DNA of 64,000 nucleotides from Corynebacterium wankanglinii (GCA_014490595.1 CP061031.1:372001-436000); one strand, 5' to 3'. Shown: positions 8,251-18,207, counted from the first letter of the stretch. Program-made: numbers and translations. The notes: generated from the sequence alone by a model not told the origin.

Positions 8251-8866
8251 CTTGCCGCCAATGAATCCGGGATCCCCGAGCAGGGTGGAACCGGAGGCCG
8301 TCGAGAAGCACAACGGCTCCATGCCTGAGGCCGTGCGCTACATGCTCACCTGCTGGGCAGTGATGATCGGCGGGGAGCTGCTGCACCAGATCATGGCCGT
8401 GGTGGCCAGCGTGGTGGACCCGTCCGCGCTGCGCGAGGTGGCGAAAGAGCGCGCGAAAAACAGCGACGGAGAGGTCTCTGACGCGCTGATGAACGCCAGC
8501 GTGTACGGCTCCATCTTCATCATGGCGGTGCTTCAGCTCGGCGTGATTTTGCTGTTTGTGTTCGCGCTTCGCGCCGTGCAGAAGCAAGCGAAATGGGCGG
8601 AGAACGCCCGGCGGCTGCTGCAAATCTTCTCCGGGTTCTTCGCTCTGCGCATGCTCACCTTGTTCATGATGGCGCCGGCGTCGACTGCGCTGCCGACGGC
8701 GTTCTTCGGCACGGACGGAGTTGTCCAGATCATCCTCGCTGTTGCGGGCATCCTGGGCATCGTCTATTCGTTGGACAAAGCAGCCGTGGCGTGGACCAAG
8801 CCCAAAGGGGGCAAGCCCGGACCCGGCGGCACGCCCGGGGATGCGCCGGAGACAAAGGAGAACTAA
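8243..8866 (+). CDS. Small integral membrane protein of the heme cluster
   Basis: A 207-residue protein that I do not recognise by function. Residues 28-48, 90-112, 128-150 and 158-178 are hydrophobic, giving about four membrane segments. A Lys/Gly/Pro-rich soluble tail ends the protein. It starts 8 bp inside hemB with GAGG upstream. The next gene starts 2 bp after its stop. This tight packing between hemB and a P-type-ATPase-like gene suggests one transcription unit. No motif indicates a substrate. Confidence 0.75.
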   Translation: MVSLPPMNPGSPSRVEPEAVEKHNGSMPEAVRYMLTCWAVMIGGELLHQIMAVVASVVDPSALREVAKERAKNSDGEVSDALMNASVYGSIFIMAVLQLGVILLFVFALRAVQKQAKWAENARRLLQIFSGFFALRMLTLFMMAPASTALPTAFFGTDGVVQIILAVAGILGIVYSLDKAAVAWTKPKGGKPGPGGTPGDAPETKEN

Positions 8867-8868
8867 CG

Positions 8869-9390
8869 GTGGCAGGGATGTTTCCGACCATGGTGTCGGA
8901 CCCGAATGATCGGAACCGGCGCTACACCGGGGAGGTCGGGTCGCAGTGGCCGAAGCCGCTGAAGATCGGCTACTACCTGTGCCTGATCGCATCCGTGCTG
9001 ATGCTCGTCATCGCGTTTCTGACCTTGGCTAACGGGGTGCCGGACCGGTTGCCGGACACCTGGATGATAGAGGGCGCTGACGAAGAGCTCTTCGACAAAT
9101 TCGCCCGCAACCTGCGGGTCTTCACCTGGGGTAACATCATCCTCGCCGCGTTGATCACCTCGTGCTGCGCCTACATGCAAAAGGGCTCCAAGGTGGCGCG
9201 GCGCTGGGCGGCTGGCTTTATCGGCCTGGCAGTGTTTTTGCAGCTGTCCGGCTTCCTGGTCGGCGTGGCGGGGTGGGCATCCGTCGTCGTGGTGGTCGTG
9301 TTGGTCTTTGCCCTGTTTTTTATGTTCCGTCCGGCCGCCAACGCGTTTGTGGATAAGCGCAGTGGAAGCGTATGGGAAGGCGTGGAATGA
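8869..9390 (+). CDS. Second small membrane protein of the heme cluster
   Basis: A 173-residue membrane protein of unknown function. Hydrophobic spans are at about residues 33-55, 88-108 and 120-160 (the last long enough for two passes). An acidic loop of about 25 residues follows the first span. The GTG at 8869 has AAGGAG nine bases upstream and is preferred to the ATG at 8878. Its stop overlaps the start of the P-type-ATPase homologue (ATGA), so the two are probably translated together. Confidence 0.72.
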   Translation: MAGMFPTMVSDPNDRNRRYTGEVGSQWPKPLKIGYYLCLIASVLMLVIAFLTLANGVPDRLPDTWMIEGADEELFDKFARNLRVFTWGNIILAALITSCCAYMQKGSKVARRWAAGFIGLAVFLQLSGFLVGVAGWASVVVVVVLVFALFFMFRPAANAFVDKRSGSVWEGVE

Positions 9391-11975
9391 GCAAGTACGA
9401 GGGCGAGGACTTGGAAACGCTGAGCACGATTGGGCGGCAGGGCGCGCAACTCGACCAGCTCAGCGGAACGGAACTCGAAGAGTGCATCCAGGCCGCGCGC
9501 GATGCCGCTCGAGAAGCCGGCGTCGACCCGGCAACCGCCAGACGCGACCTCGACGGTGAGCTGGTGCGCCCCAACGCGTCCTACGCTTTCGAACTTGAGG
9601 GGGTGGAAGACGGCCCGCAGCTGACGGAGATCGAGGACGCCTTAGAATCCCTCGACGGCGTCTCCGCCCGCTTGGTGTACCCAACCCGGATGGCGTGGGT
9701 GACGGCACCGGCCAGTATGCCGCTGCCGCAGCTGATCAAAACCATTGAAGGCTTCGGCGTCACCGCCACGGTGACGGATTCCACCCTGCAGCGTCGCGCG
9801 CACGGACGGTATTGGACGGAGCACCCCATGCCGCGGCGTGCCAAGCACCACCGCAAGGAGGAGGCGGCGCACCTGCTCGCCCGCGCTCAGGGCTTCGTGC
9901 AAAACAAGGCGCGTGCCGAGCGGCGCAGCGGCGACGTGCTCTTTACAGCCCGCGACCTGGTTACCCCGGCCAGGCTGTGGCTGGCGGTCCTGCTCACCAT
10001 CCCCGTGTTGCTACTGACGTACGTGCCGGCGCTGGGGTTCCCCGGCTGGCAGTGGGTGGCCTTTGCGCTGACCACGCCCGTGGCCTGTGGTGCGCATCCC
10101 CGTTCCACCGTGCGATGGCGGGGGGTGTGCGCCGGGGGCTTTCGGCCCTCGATGGCGCGAGCTCCATCGCCATCTTGGCCTCCTATCTCTGGTCCTTCGC
10201 CACGCTGCTGTTTACCAGCGCTGGCCGCATCGGCTACGAGTCCAGCGGCAACTGGGTGCCCTTAGACATCGGGGAGGGCCCGGAGCTCTACCTCGAGGTG
10301 GCGTGCACTGTGACCACGCTTTTGCTGTTCGGCCGCCACTTCTCCATGCGTGCGCGATCCAATCTGCTCGATGATCTTGAGGCGCGCCGTCCCGGCCCGG
10401 ACTCGCTCTACGAGGTCTCGCACCGCAGCAAGGGCGGAACCAGCGAGCAGATGCCGGCCACGGAAATCCGGCGTGGCGACGACGTCCGCGTGCGCGCCGG
10501 CCAGGTTGTACCCGTCGACGGGGAAGTGGTCGGTGGCTCAGGCTCGATCGGCTTTGAGCTGGTGAACACCCACGACAGCCCGCAGCTGAAGGTGGGCAAG
10601 CGCGTGATGGCCGGGACCGTCGTGCGCGAGGGAGACATTAAAGTCCGCGCAACCCGCGTCGGCCACACCACACTGCTCACCGCCGTGCAGCGCTGGCTGG
10701 AGGATGCGTCCCGCCACCAGAACGCAGCTACGATGGTGTCCACGCGGACGGCGGGCATGCTCATCCCGGCGGCGTACGCCATCGCAGTGCTGGATTTTGG
10801 CCTGTGGCTGCTGTTCACCGGCAACGTCAACACTGCCGCGTCCACCGCTTTGGCCATTTTGATTGTGGTGGCGCCGTTTAGCCTGGCTATCTCCCCGGCC
10901 CTGGCCATCAAGCAGGGGCTCGATGCCGCGGTGCGAAACGGTGTGCTCGTGCGCGACGGCAATGCGCTGCGGGTGCTGTCCAAAGTTGACACGGTGGTGT
11001 TCAACCGCGTTGGCACGTTGGTGTTGCCCAAGATGCATGTGGAAACGGTTACCGCCGACAACGGGGAGAACAGCGAGCTAGTGCTGCGCATCGCCGGGGT
11101 GCTGTCTGCGGATTCGGACCACCCGGCGTCGCGCGCCATCGTCAAGGCGGCTCGCGAAGCGCGCGACGCCCGCTCCGGGGATCCGCGTCTGCCGGATTGG
11201 CTCGAAGTCACCGACGACGTGATCACGCCAGACGGTGAGTTCGGCGGCCGCGTCACCGCTACCTGGGGTTCCGGCGAGAACGCCCGCACGCAGACCCTCG
11301 AGGCCTCTCTTTGGCGCCCGACTAACCTTTCCCAGCTCAAGGGCAAACTCTCCGCGGCGGCCACAACTGGCGGGACCCCGGTGGTGGTGCGCTGGGACGG
11401 CAAAGACCGCGGCGTGATCACGTTGTACGACCCCGCCAAAGAAGACGCGATTGAAGCGGTGGACACCCTGGAATCCATGGGGGTGGAAACGGTCATGCTC
11501 TCGCGCGACACCTATCCGGTGGCGCGCCGCTTTGCGGACTTTCTGGGTATTTCGCAGTGCTTGCGGGGATTCGCTCGAACGAAAAGCCCGCGCGGTGCGC
11601 GCACTGCACACCCAGGGCGCCACTGTGGCCATGGTGTGCGATTCCAGCGTGCTGCCGGTGCTGCGAGTGGCGGACTCGGGCATCCTCTACGCAGGAAAAG
11701 ATCTCTACGGCACCACAGCGCCAAATTGGAACAGCCTCTGCGACGTCGTGCTCATCCGCAACGACGTCATGGCCGTACCCCAACTGGTAGAGCACGCGCG
11801 CCGTGTCAACCGCATTGCTGAAACCAACCTCCGGTTCGCGGGCACCTACAACGCCCTGGCGATCCTTCTGGCGGCCGCAGGCGTGCTGCCGCCGGTGGGT
11901 GCGACCCTGCTTATGCTCGGCAGTTCTCTGCTGGTGGAGTACGGCTCCCGCCGCGCTAGCCGGTTCCGGGTTTAA
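9387..11975 (+). CDS. P1B-type ATPase homologue lacking catalytic motifs (frameshifted in this sequence)
   Basis: About 860 residues with P1B-ATPase layout: HMA-like N-domain without CxxC (residues about 65-140), membrane helices, actuator domain, a TM6-like helix, then P- and N-domains. The key motifs are degenerate in uninterrupted sequence. The TM6 CPC is SPA (AISPALAI). The phosphorylation motif DKTGT is NRVGT (VVFNRVGTLV, near residue 540). TGES is replaced by NTHDS. GDGxNDxP is replaced by CDSSVLP. The HP motif survives (SDHPASRAIV). Frame is broken by three apparent single-base losses, near 10085, 11563 and 11586. Restoring them gives one continuous family-like protein. It is translationally coupled to the preceding gene and precedes hemE. 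A transport ATPase activity is unlikely; a structural or regulatory role is an inference. Confidence 0.8.
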
Positions 11976-11987
11976 GGCCCGCGCCGG

Positions 11988-11993
11988 TAGGCT
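11988..11993 (+). promoter_or_regulatory. -10 box for leaderless hemE
   Basis: TAGGCT, 8 nt before the hemE ATG at 12002. No convincing ribosome-binding site at proper distance is present, which fits a leaderless transcript. Confidence 0.45.
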
Positions 11994-12001
11994 GGAGCAC
12001 C

Positions 12002-13051
12002 ATGACCAGACGCGATCTCGCTCACGCCCCCCTGCTCGAGGCCGCCCACGGCCGCACCCCCTCGCACACCCCGGTGTGGTTCATGCGCCAGGCCGGCCGT
12101 TCTTTGCCCGAGTACCGGCAAGTGCGCGAGGGCATTGCGATGCTGGACTCGTGCTTCATGCCGGAACTGCTCGCTGAGATCACGCTGCAGCCGGTGCGCC
12201 GCCACGACGTGGACGCGGCGATCCTGTTCTCGGACATCGTTGTGCCCCTCAAGGCGGCGGGCGTGGACGTGGAGATTGTGCCCGGCCGGGGTCCGGTGTT
12301 GGGGGAGGCGGTGCGGACGCGAAGCGACGTCGATAGGCTGCCCGTGCTTGAGGGCGACGTGGCTGAGGTCGCAGACGGCATCCGCATCATCTTGGACGAG
12401 CTGAGCGACACCCAGGCGCTGATCGGCTTTGTTGGAGCGCCGTTTACCCTGGCCAGCTACCTCATCGAGGGCGGCCCGAGCAAGAACCACGAAAAGACCA
12501 AGGCGATGATGCACGCCGAGCCTGAGACATGGCATGCGCTCATGCGGCGCCTCGTGCCCACGATCGTGGCGTTTCTGCGCACGCAGGTGGAGGCCGGCAT
12601 CGACGCGATGCAACTGTTTGATTCGTGGGCGGGTTTCCTCACCGAGCGCGACTACCGCGAGTTCGTGCTGCCCTACTCCACAGAAATCCTGGAATCCGTC
12701 GCCGGGGAGATCCCGCGCATCCACTTCGGTGTGGCCACCGGCGAGCTGCTCGGAGCCATGTCCGAGGCCGGCAGCGAGGTGATGGGCGTGGATTGGCGCG
12801 TGCCGCTGGATACCGCCGCGACCCGGTTCGCCTCCCCCCGCGTCCTGCAGGGCAACCTGGACCCGGCCATGCTGTTCGCAGGCTCGGACGTGGTGCGCGG
12901 CGAGGTCGTCCGCATCAAGGCCGAGGCCGCGCGGGCGATGGAGGCTGGCGACGCAACCGGGCACATCTTCAACCTCGGCCACGGCGTGCTGCCCACCACG
13001 GACGCGGACGCGGTGACCGAGGCCGTGCGCATCATCCACGAGGAGGCATAA
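12002..13051 (+). CDS. hemE: Uroporphyrinogen decarboxylase
   Basis: Converts uroporphyrinogen III to coproporphyrinogen III without cofactor. The protein has 349 residues. The substrate-binding signature PVWFMRQAGRSLPEYR is near residues 24-39. The segments ILFSDIVVPLKAAGVDVE (active-site Asp) and GFVGAPFTLASYL follow. The C-terminal FNLGHGVLPTT contains the conserved His. It is separated from hemY by two bases, so hemEY is an operon. Confidence 0.97.
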   Translation: MTRRDLAHAPLLEAAHGRTPSHTPVWFMRQAGRSLPEYRQVREGIAMLDSCFMPELLAEITLQPVRRHDVDAAILFSDIVVPLKAAGVDVEIVPGRGPVLGEAVRTRSDVDRLPVLEGDVAEVADGIRIILDELSDTQALIGFVGAPFTLASYLIEGGPSKNHEKTKAMMHAEPETWHALMRRLVPTIVAFLRTQVEAGIDAMQLFDSWAGFLTERDYREFVLPYSTEILESVAGEIPRIHFGVATGELLGAMSEAGSEVMGVDWRVPLDTAATRFASPRVLQGNLDPAMLFAGSDVVRGEVVRIKAEAARAMEAGDATGHIFNLGHGVLPTTDADAVTEAVRIIHEEA

Positions 13052-13053
13052 AC

Positions 13054-14511
13054 GTGAACATCGCCATCATCGGAGCTGGCCTGGCGGGGCTGACCGCCGC
13101 GTACGAGCTGCGAAAGCTCAGCGCTGGCTCCGCCAACGCAGGGGAAAAGGGCGGCTTGAAGGTCGACGTCTACGAGGCCACCGACCGTGTCGGCGGCAAA
13201 CTCCACACCGTCGCATTCGAGGCCGGCCCCACCGACATGGGCGCCGAGGCCTTCATGGCGCGACGCCAAGACGCGGTGGACTTCTTCACCGAGCTCGGCC
13301 TGGCCGATTCCCTGGTGGAGCCGTCCGGCCTGCGCTCCCTGGTGTGGGCGGACGGCGAGGCCAAGGGGCTGCCCACCGGCGGCGTGATGGGCATCCCGTC
13401 ATCCTCCGAGACGGTGAAAAACCTGGTCAGTGCCGAAACCGCCGAGCGGATCGACACCGAAGCCGAGCGCGAAGGCTTCCAGTGGGAGGTCGGCGGCGAC
13501 GTCAACGTCGGCGCGCTCGTTCGGGAGCGCTACGGCGACGAGGTAGTAGACAATATTGTTTCGTCGCTGCTCGGCGGGGTGTACTCCTGCACCGCAGACG
13601 ACCTCGGCCTGCGCGCCACCATCCCGCAGTTGGCGGGGGAGCTGGACCGCCTGGCCACAGAGGGCGACGGCATGGTTCACCTCTCCACCGCTGTGGCCAA
13701 CCTGGAGCGCTCCCGCCGCGAGATGCCCACCGGCCAGGGCGCGGTGTTCAAGACGTTCCACGACGGGTACCAGGAGCTCTACGAAACGCTCGCCGAGGAG
13801 TCCGGCGCGGACATCTACATCGACGCGTTTATCTCCGGCATCGAGCTCGAAGGCAGCGCCGACGCCCCGAAGTACCGCCTCACCGGCGGCGAAGACACCG
13901 TCTACGACCACGTCATTCTCGCCGTACCCGCGCCCACCGCGGCGCTGCTACTCAAAACCGTCGCCCCCGGGGCCTCCGAGGCACTGAAGACGGTCAAGCT
14001 GGCCAACTCCGCCGTAGTGGGAATGCGGTTCGCCACCGACGATGGCCTGCCGCAAAACTCCGGCGTGCTCGTGGCCAGCGGTGCCGAGGACGTCCACGCC
14101 AAAGCGTTCACGTTCTCCTCCCGCAAGTGGCCCCACCTGGCCGAGCGCGGCGGGGCGCTCGTGCGCGCCAGCTTCGGCCGCTTCGGCGACACCGTCGCCA
14201 TTACCGCCACCGAGGACGACATGGTCGACTGGGCGCTCGACGACCTCGAAACCATCACCGGCTTCGACGGCCGCGCCGCCGGCTTGGAGGAAATCTACGT
14301 CCAGCGCTGGCTCGGCGGCCTGCCCCGCTTCGACGAGGGCCACCTCGCCACCGTGGCCAAGGTGCGCAGCCTGCTTGACGACGAACCTTCGGCCACCAAC
14401 ATCTCCGTCACCGGTGCCTGGGCTGGAGGAGTCGGCGTGCCGGCAGTGATTGCAGATGCGCGGGCGGTGGCGTCAGCCGTCGTCAGGCAAACGCCCTCAA
14501 CCCAGGAGTAG
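13054..14511 (+). CDS. hemY: FAD-dependent porphyrinogen oxidase (HemY/CgoX)
   Basis: A 485-residue flavoprotein. The dinucleotide-binding motif IIGAGLAGLTAAYEL is at the N-terminus, followed by DRVGGKLHT. The C-terminus ends in GAWAGGVGVPAVIADA, the second FAD contact. In actinobacteria this enzyme oxidises coproporphyrinogen III to coproporphyrin III in the coproporphyrin-dependent pathway, hence the alternative name cgoX. It starts with GTG at 13054 after GAGGAGG inside the hemE end. Confidence 0.95.
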   Translation: MNIAIIGAGLAGLTAAYELRKLSAGSANAGEKGGLKVDVYEATDRVGGKLHTVAFEAGPTDMGAEAFMARRQDAVDFFTELGLADSLVEPSGLRSLVWADGEAKGLPTGGVMGIPSSSETVKNLVSAETAERIDTEAEREGFQWEVGGDVNVGALVRERYGDEVVDNIVSSLLGGVYSCTADDLGLRATIPQLAGELDRLATEGDGMVHLSTAVANLERSRREMPTGQGAVFKTFHDGYQELYETLAEESGADIYIDAFISGIELEGSADAPKYRLTGGEDTVYDHVILAVPAPTAALLLKTVAPGASEALKTVKLANSAVVGMRFATDDGLPQNSGVLVASGAEDVHAKAFTFSSRKWPHLAERGGALVRASFGRFGDTVAITATEDDMVDWALDDLETITGFDGRAAGLEEIYVQRWLGGLPRFDEGHLATVAKVRSLLDDEPSATNISVTGAWAGGVGVPAVIADARAVASAVVRQTPSTQE

Positions 14512-14518
14512 GTCAGCT

Positions 14519-15271
14519 ATGGATGAACACGCGGACACTCGCGAAACCACCGAGAAGGAATGGTGGGAAGAAGACGGCCTTCCCTGGAACGGCAAACCCA
14601 CCAAGGCCGACTACTGGTGCTTGGGCTGGTTCGGCTTCGTCGGCATCTTCGGCCTGGCCATGATCCCGCTGCGCGCGTGGCTTTTGGGCCTGGACCCGCC
14701 GATTCTGCTGGCGCTGACCGGTTCGCGGGTCGGCGCGGCCTCCACGGGCGCGCTCGCCGCGGTGGGGGAGGCACCGAACTGGCTGTGGTTCTTGCTCATC
14801 GGGTCGGTCGTGAACATCAAGTTCGACTGGATCTACTGGTGGGCCGGCAAACTCTGGGGCCGCGGGATCCTGGACGTGCAGGCGGCGAACTCCCCGCGCG
14901 CCGCGAGGAACATCGCGCGGGTGGAGCAGTGGGCCGTGAAGCTCGGCTGGGTAGGCATCTTCCTAGCGTATTTGCCCATCCCGCTGCCGATCGCGTTCGT
15001 GGTGTTCGTGCTCATGGGCATGACCGGGATGCCCCTGTGGAAGTTTATGGTCCTGGACTTTATTGCCAAGACGCTGTGGTCCTTTATCTACCTGGGCCTG
15101 GGCTGGTGGATCGGCGAGCCGGTGGTGGAGGTGCTGGACGGCTACGCCAAGATCGCCAACTGGGTCGCGATAGCGCTGCTGGTGGTGGTGTTCTACGGCA
15201 TCTTCCGCAACCAGAACAAGAAGAAGGGGGCCGCCCAGGCGGTGGGCAACGAGATCGAGGCCGGGAAGTAA
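14519..15271 (+). CDS. DedA-family membrane protein
   Basis: A 250-residue polytopic membrane protein of the DedA/VTT (SNARE-associated) family, linked in other bacteria to membrane lipid scrambling and undecaprenyl-phosphate recycling. Hydrophobic spans lie at about residues 38-62, 82-105, 142-170, 175-200 and 212-232. The central FDWIYWWAGKLWGR segment is typical. ATG 14519 has AGGAG ten bases upstream. It follows hemY by 7 bp. Its role in heme synthesis is not indicated. Confidence 0.8.
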   Translation: MDEHADTRETTEKEWWEEDGLPWNGKPTKADYWCLGWFGFVGIFGLAMIPLRAWLLGLDPPILLALTGSRVGAASTGALAAVGEAPNWLWFLLIGSVVNIKFDWIYWWAGKLWGRGILDVQAANSPRAARNIARVEQWAVKLGWVGIFLAYLPIPLPIAFVVFVLMGMTGMPLWKFMVLDFIAKTLWSFIYLGLGWWIGEPVVEVLDGYAKIANWVAIALLVVVFYGIFRNQNKKKGAAQAVGNEIEAGK

Positions 15272-15292
15272 GGCGGGCCTCGAAACCCGCTA

Positions 15293-15358
15293 AAAGTCGA
15301 GCGGCGGAGGTCGAGTCCGAGCCTAAACCAGGGTAATCGACCTCCCGTACTCGACTTT
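15293..15358. terminator. Long interrupted inverted repeat between convergent genes
   Basis: Two 9-bp perfect stems separated by a 4x4 internal mismatch: AAAGTCGAG (15293-15301) with CTCGACTTT (15350-15358), and GGAGGTCGA (15306-15314) with TCGACCTCC (15337-15345). It lies between the convergent dedA and dehydrogenase genes. A bidirectional terminator is the simplest reading. Confidence 0.6.
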
Positions 15359-15409
15359 CGGGGTCGGGCGGCGCAGGGGCGGGCAGCGGCGGCCGGAACC
15401 GCGGACGCC

Positions 15410-16246
15410 CTAGCGGTTGACCACCACGGTGGAGAAGTCCTCGTCGCCGCGGCCGGCCTCCTGCTGGGCCTCCAACGACGCCAGGGCGGCGGCGACGGCG
15501 GGCAGGTCGGTCTCCGCGGAGGCGAGCATCAACCGGGCGTCCTTGGCAATGGCGTCGGCGGTGAAATCGCCGGGAGCTACCGAGCGCTCCCCAAGCAGGA
15601 AGGACTTTTTCATGTTCACGATGAACTCCAGGCCGGTGGAGCCGAGCATGTCCACCACCTGCTCTTCGCTCAAACCCTGGGACTCACCCAACAGGAGGGC
15701 CTCCTTGAACCCCTCGATGGTCACGGCCAGGGCGAGGTTGGCCAGGAGTTTGCCGGTGGCGGCGCCGGCGGCGGTGTCTACCTCCTTCAGGCGGGAGGGG
15801 TTGGCGGCGGCCCAGGGGGCGACGACGGTGGAGACGGTACGACGTCGAGAGGCGTCGGCGCCGCCGACGTACACGCCGAGCTTGCCCGCGCGCGCGGGCG
15901 GCAGGGAGCCGACGACCGGGGTGTGGACGTAGCCGGGCACGGCCTCGGCGAAGGCGGCGGCGTCGGCGGGGGAGACAGTGGTGGCGTCGGCCCAGGTCAC
16001 GCCCTCGGGGATCAGGCCGGGCTCGATGACCACCTCACGCACCGTGTCGGGGCCGAACAGGGAGGTGATCACCAGCTCGGCGCCGTCCACAGCCTCCGCG
16101 GGCGTCGCGGCGGCCGCAGCCCCGCGCTCCACCAGCGGCTCTGTCTTTTCTGCGGTGCGGTTCCACACGGTCAGTTCGTGGTCGTCGACGAGCTTGAGGG
16201 CGAGCTCCGTGCCCATGCGACCGAGGCCTAAAAACGCGATTTTCAT
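15410..16246 (-). CDS. NAD(P)-binding dehydrogenase of the 3-hydroxyisobutyrate dehydrogenase family
   Basis: A 278-residue beta-hydroxyacid dehydrogenase-like protein. The N-terminal Rossmann motif is FLGLGRMGTELA. A TPAEAV-ELVITSLFGPDTV segment and the catalytic-lysine segment GAATGKLLANLAL (Lys near 175) follow. The ATG at 16246 begins the first strand and is preferred to the upstream ATG at 16264, which lies in the hemL promoter. It is divergent from hemL with only 20 bp between the starts. Its substrate is unknown (hydroxyisobutyrate, tartronate semialdehyde or imine substrates are possible). Confidence 0.85.
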   Translation of the reverse strand: MKIAFLGLGRMGTELALKLVDDHELTVWNRTAEKTEPLVERGAAAAATPAEAVDGAELVITSLFGPDTVREVVIEPGLIPEGVTWADATTVSPADAAAFAEAVPGYVHTPVVGSLPPARAGKLGVYVGGADASRRRTVSTVVAPWAAANPSRLKEVDTAAGAATGKLLANLALAVTIEGFKEALLLGESQGLSEEQVVDMLGSTGLEFIVNMKKSFLLGERSVAPGDFTADAIAKDARLMLASAETDLPAVAAALASLEAQQEAGRGDEDFSTVVVNR

Positions 16247-16252
16247 ATGGCC

Positions 16253-16258
16253 TAGGAT
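16253..16258 (+). promoter_or_regulatory. -10 box for leaderless hemL
   Basis: TAGGAT with an 8-nt spacer to the hemL ATG at 16267. It lies in the 20-bp divergent gap, so the upstream promoter elements of hemL are inside the divergent dehydrogenase gene. Confidence 0.5.
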
Positions 16259-16266
16259 AGACAACC

Positions 16267-17592
16267 ATGACTGCGGAAAAGCCGACTTCAGCTAACACCC
16301 AGCGCTCCCACGAGCTGTTCGAGCGGGCGCAGAAGACCACCCCGGGCGGCGTGAACTCGCCGGTGCGCGGCTTCGGTTCGGTGGGCGGGCAGACCCGCTT
16401 CATCCAGAGCGCGCACGGCTCGCAGCTCATCGACGTGGACGGCAACACCTACGTCGACCTGGTCTGCTCATGGGGCCCGATGGTGCACGGCAACGCGCAC
16501 CCGAAGATCGTGGAAGCGGTGGAAAACGCCTTGCCCAACGGCCTGAGCTTCGGCGCGCCGACGGAGGCTGAGATTAAGATCGCCGAGCACATCGTGGAGC
16601 GCACGTCGGTGGAGGAGGTGCGCATGGTCAACTCCGGCACGGAGGCCACCATGTCCGCCGTCCGCCTGGCGCGCGGGTTTACGGGCCGGCCGAAGATCAT
16701 CAAATTCGAGGGCTGCTACCACGGCCACGTGGATGCGCTGCTGGCGTCTGCGGGCTCCGGCATCGCCACGTTCTCTCTGCCGGATTCCCCGGGCGTGACC
16801 GGCGCGCAGGCGAAGGACACCATTGTGGTGCCGTACAACGACATTGAGGCCGTGGAGCGCGCATTCCGGGAGAATGAGGGCGAGATCGCCGCGATCATCA
16901 CCGAGGCGGCCGCGGGCAACATGGGCACCGTCGCCCCGCGCAACGACTTCAACGCCAAGCTCAAGGAGCTGGCGCACATGAACGGCGCGCTGCTCATCCT
17001 CGACGAGGTGATGACCGGCTTCCGCACCTCCTACGCCGGCTGGTACGGGGTGGACCATGTCGCGGGCGACCTGACCACCTTTGGCAAGGTCGTCTCCGGC
17101 GGCCTGCCTGCGGCGGCGTTCGGCGGCCGCCGCGACATTATGGAGCACCTCGCGCCCAACGGTCCCGTCTACCAGGCGGGAACCCTGTCCGGTAACCCGG
17201 TGGCTATGGCCTCGGGCCTGGCGTCGTTGGAACTTGCCACGGAGGACATTTACCCCACGCTCAACCGCAACGCCGATCTTCTGGAGCGTTTGCTTCACGA
17301 CGCCCTGACGGCCGAAGGCGTCGCCCACCACATCCAGCGCGCGGCGACGATGCTCTCCGTCAGGTTCGCCGAGGGCGAAGGCCATAACTTCGCGGATATG
17401 CAGGCCGCGGAGACGTTCCGCTACGCACCGTTCTTCCATGCGCTTCTGGATGCCGGTGTGTACGCCCCGCCGAGCGCGTTTGAGACCTGGTTTGTCTCCA
17501 CCGCACTGACGGACGAGGACTTCGGCCGCATCGAGGACGCGCTGCGCCCGGCAGCGAAGGCCGCCGCCGCGGCGGCTCCGGCGGAGGCGTAG
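16267..17592 (+). CDS. hemL: Glutamate-1-semialdehyde 2,1-aminomutase
   Basis: A PLP enzyme that converts glutamate-1-semialdehyde to 5-aminolevulinate, the step after HemA. The protein has 441 residues. PLP binds Lys274 in [11 protein letters not shown]. The [10 protein letters not shown] start, the [10 protein letters not shown] segment and [10 protein letters not shown] (cofactor Asp) are typical. The last 10-15 residues are Ala-rich. The next gene starts directly after the stop. Confidence 0.97.
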   Translation: MTAEKPTSANTQRSHELFERAQKTTPGGVNSPVRGFGSVGGQTRFIQSAHGSQLIDVDGNTYVDLVCSWGPMVHGNAHPKIVEAVENALPNGLSFGAPTEAEIKIAEHIVERTSVEEVRMVNSGTEATMSAVRLARGFTGRPKIIKFEGCYHGHVDALLASAGSGIATFSLPDSPGVTGAQAKDTIVVPYNDIEAVERAFRENEGEIAAIITEAAAGNMGTVAPRNDFNAKLKELAHMNGALLILDEVMTGFRTSYAGWYGVDHVAGDLTTFGKVVSGGLPAAAFGGRRDIMEHLAPNGPVYQAGTLSGNPVAMASGLASLELATEDIYPTLNRNADLLERLLHDALTAEGVAHHIQRAATMLSVRFAEGEGHNFADMQAAETFRYAPFFHALLDAGVYAPPSAFETWFVSTALTDEDFGRIEDALRPAAKAAAAAAPAEA

Positions 17593-18194
17593 ATGGCGCG
17601 AACGACGGTGCACTTGGTGCGCCACGGCGAGGTGTACAACCCGAAGAAGATTCTCTACGGGCGTATGCCGGGCTACCACCTGTCCTCTCGCGGCAACTCC
17701 ATGGCGGTGGCCACCTCGAAGTACTTCCGCGGCCGCGACGTGACGTACTTGGCCGCCAGCCCTTTGGAGCGGGCCCAGGAGACGGCGCGCCGATCGCTGA
17801 GGTGACGGGCTGCGAGGTGCAGACCCGGGACGACATTGTGGAGGCTGGCAACACCTTCGAGGGCCTGCGCACCAAGGGGTGGCGCTCCCAGCTGATCAAC
17901 CCCATCCGCTGGCGGCACATGACCAACCCGCTGGAGCCGAGCTGGGGCGAGCCCTACCAGGAGATCTTCCAGCGCATGTGGGGCGCGGTCGAGGACGCCC
18001 GCGAGAATGCTGAGGGGCACGAGGCCGTGCTGGTGAGCCACCAGCTGCCCATTGTTATGGTGCAGCGCCACGTGCAGGGCAAACCGCTGGCGCACGCGAG
18101 CCGCAACTGCGACCTGGCCAGCGTGACCTCACTTGTGTTCGACGGCGACAGTGTTGTTGACTGGGCCTACAACACCCCAGCACAGGACATTTAG
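17593..18194 (+). CDS. Histidine-phosphatase (phosphoglycerate-mutase-like) protein, frameshifted
   Basis: About 200 residues of the histidine phosphatase superfamily. The catalytic RHG motif is in HLVRHGEV near residue 10, and the second-histidine segment is AVLVSHQLPI. The first 65 residues and the rest are in different frames. Adding one G near 17787 joins ERAQETA to IAEVTGCEV without loss. The gene follows hemL without a gap and leads into the cytochrome c maturation genes. The substrate is unknown. I treat the frameshift as a likely sequence error. Confidence 0.78.
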
Positions 18195-18207
18195 AAGGCC
18201 GGTTTTC

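Noticed and set aside
10080..11590. Programmed frameshifting in the P-type ATPase homologue
   Set aside because: No slippery heptamer or downstream structure is evident, and the same type of indel occurs in many unrelated genes of the window.
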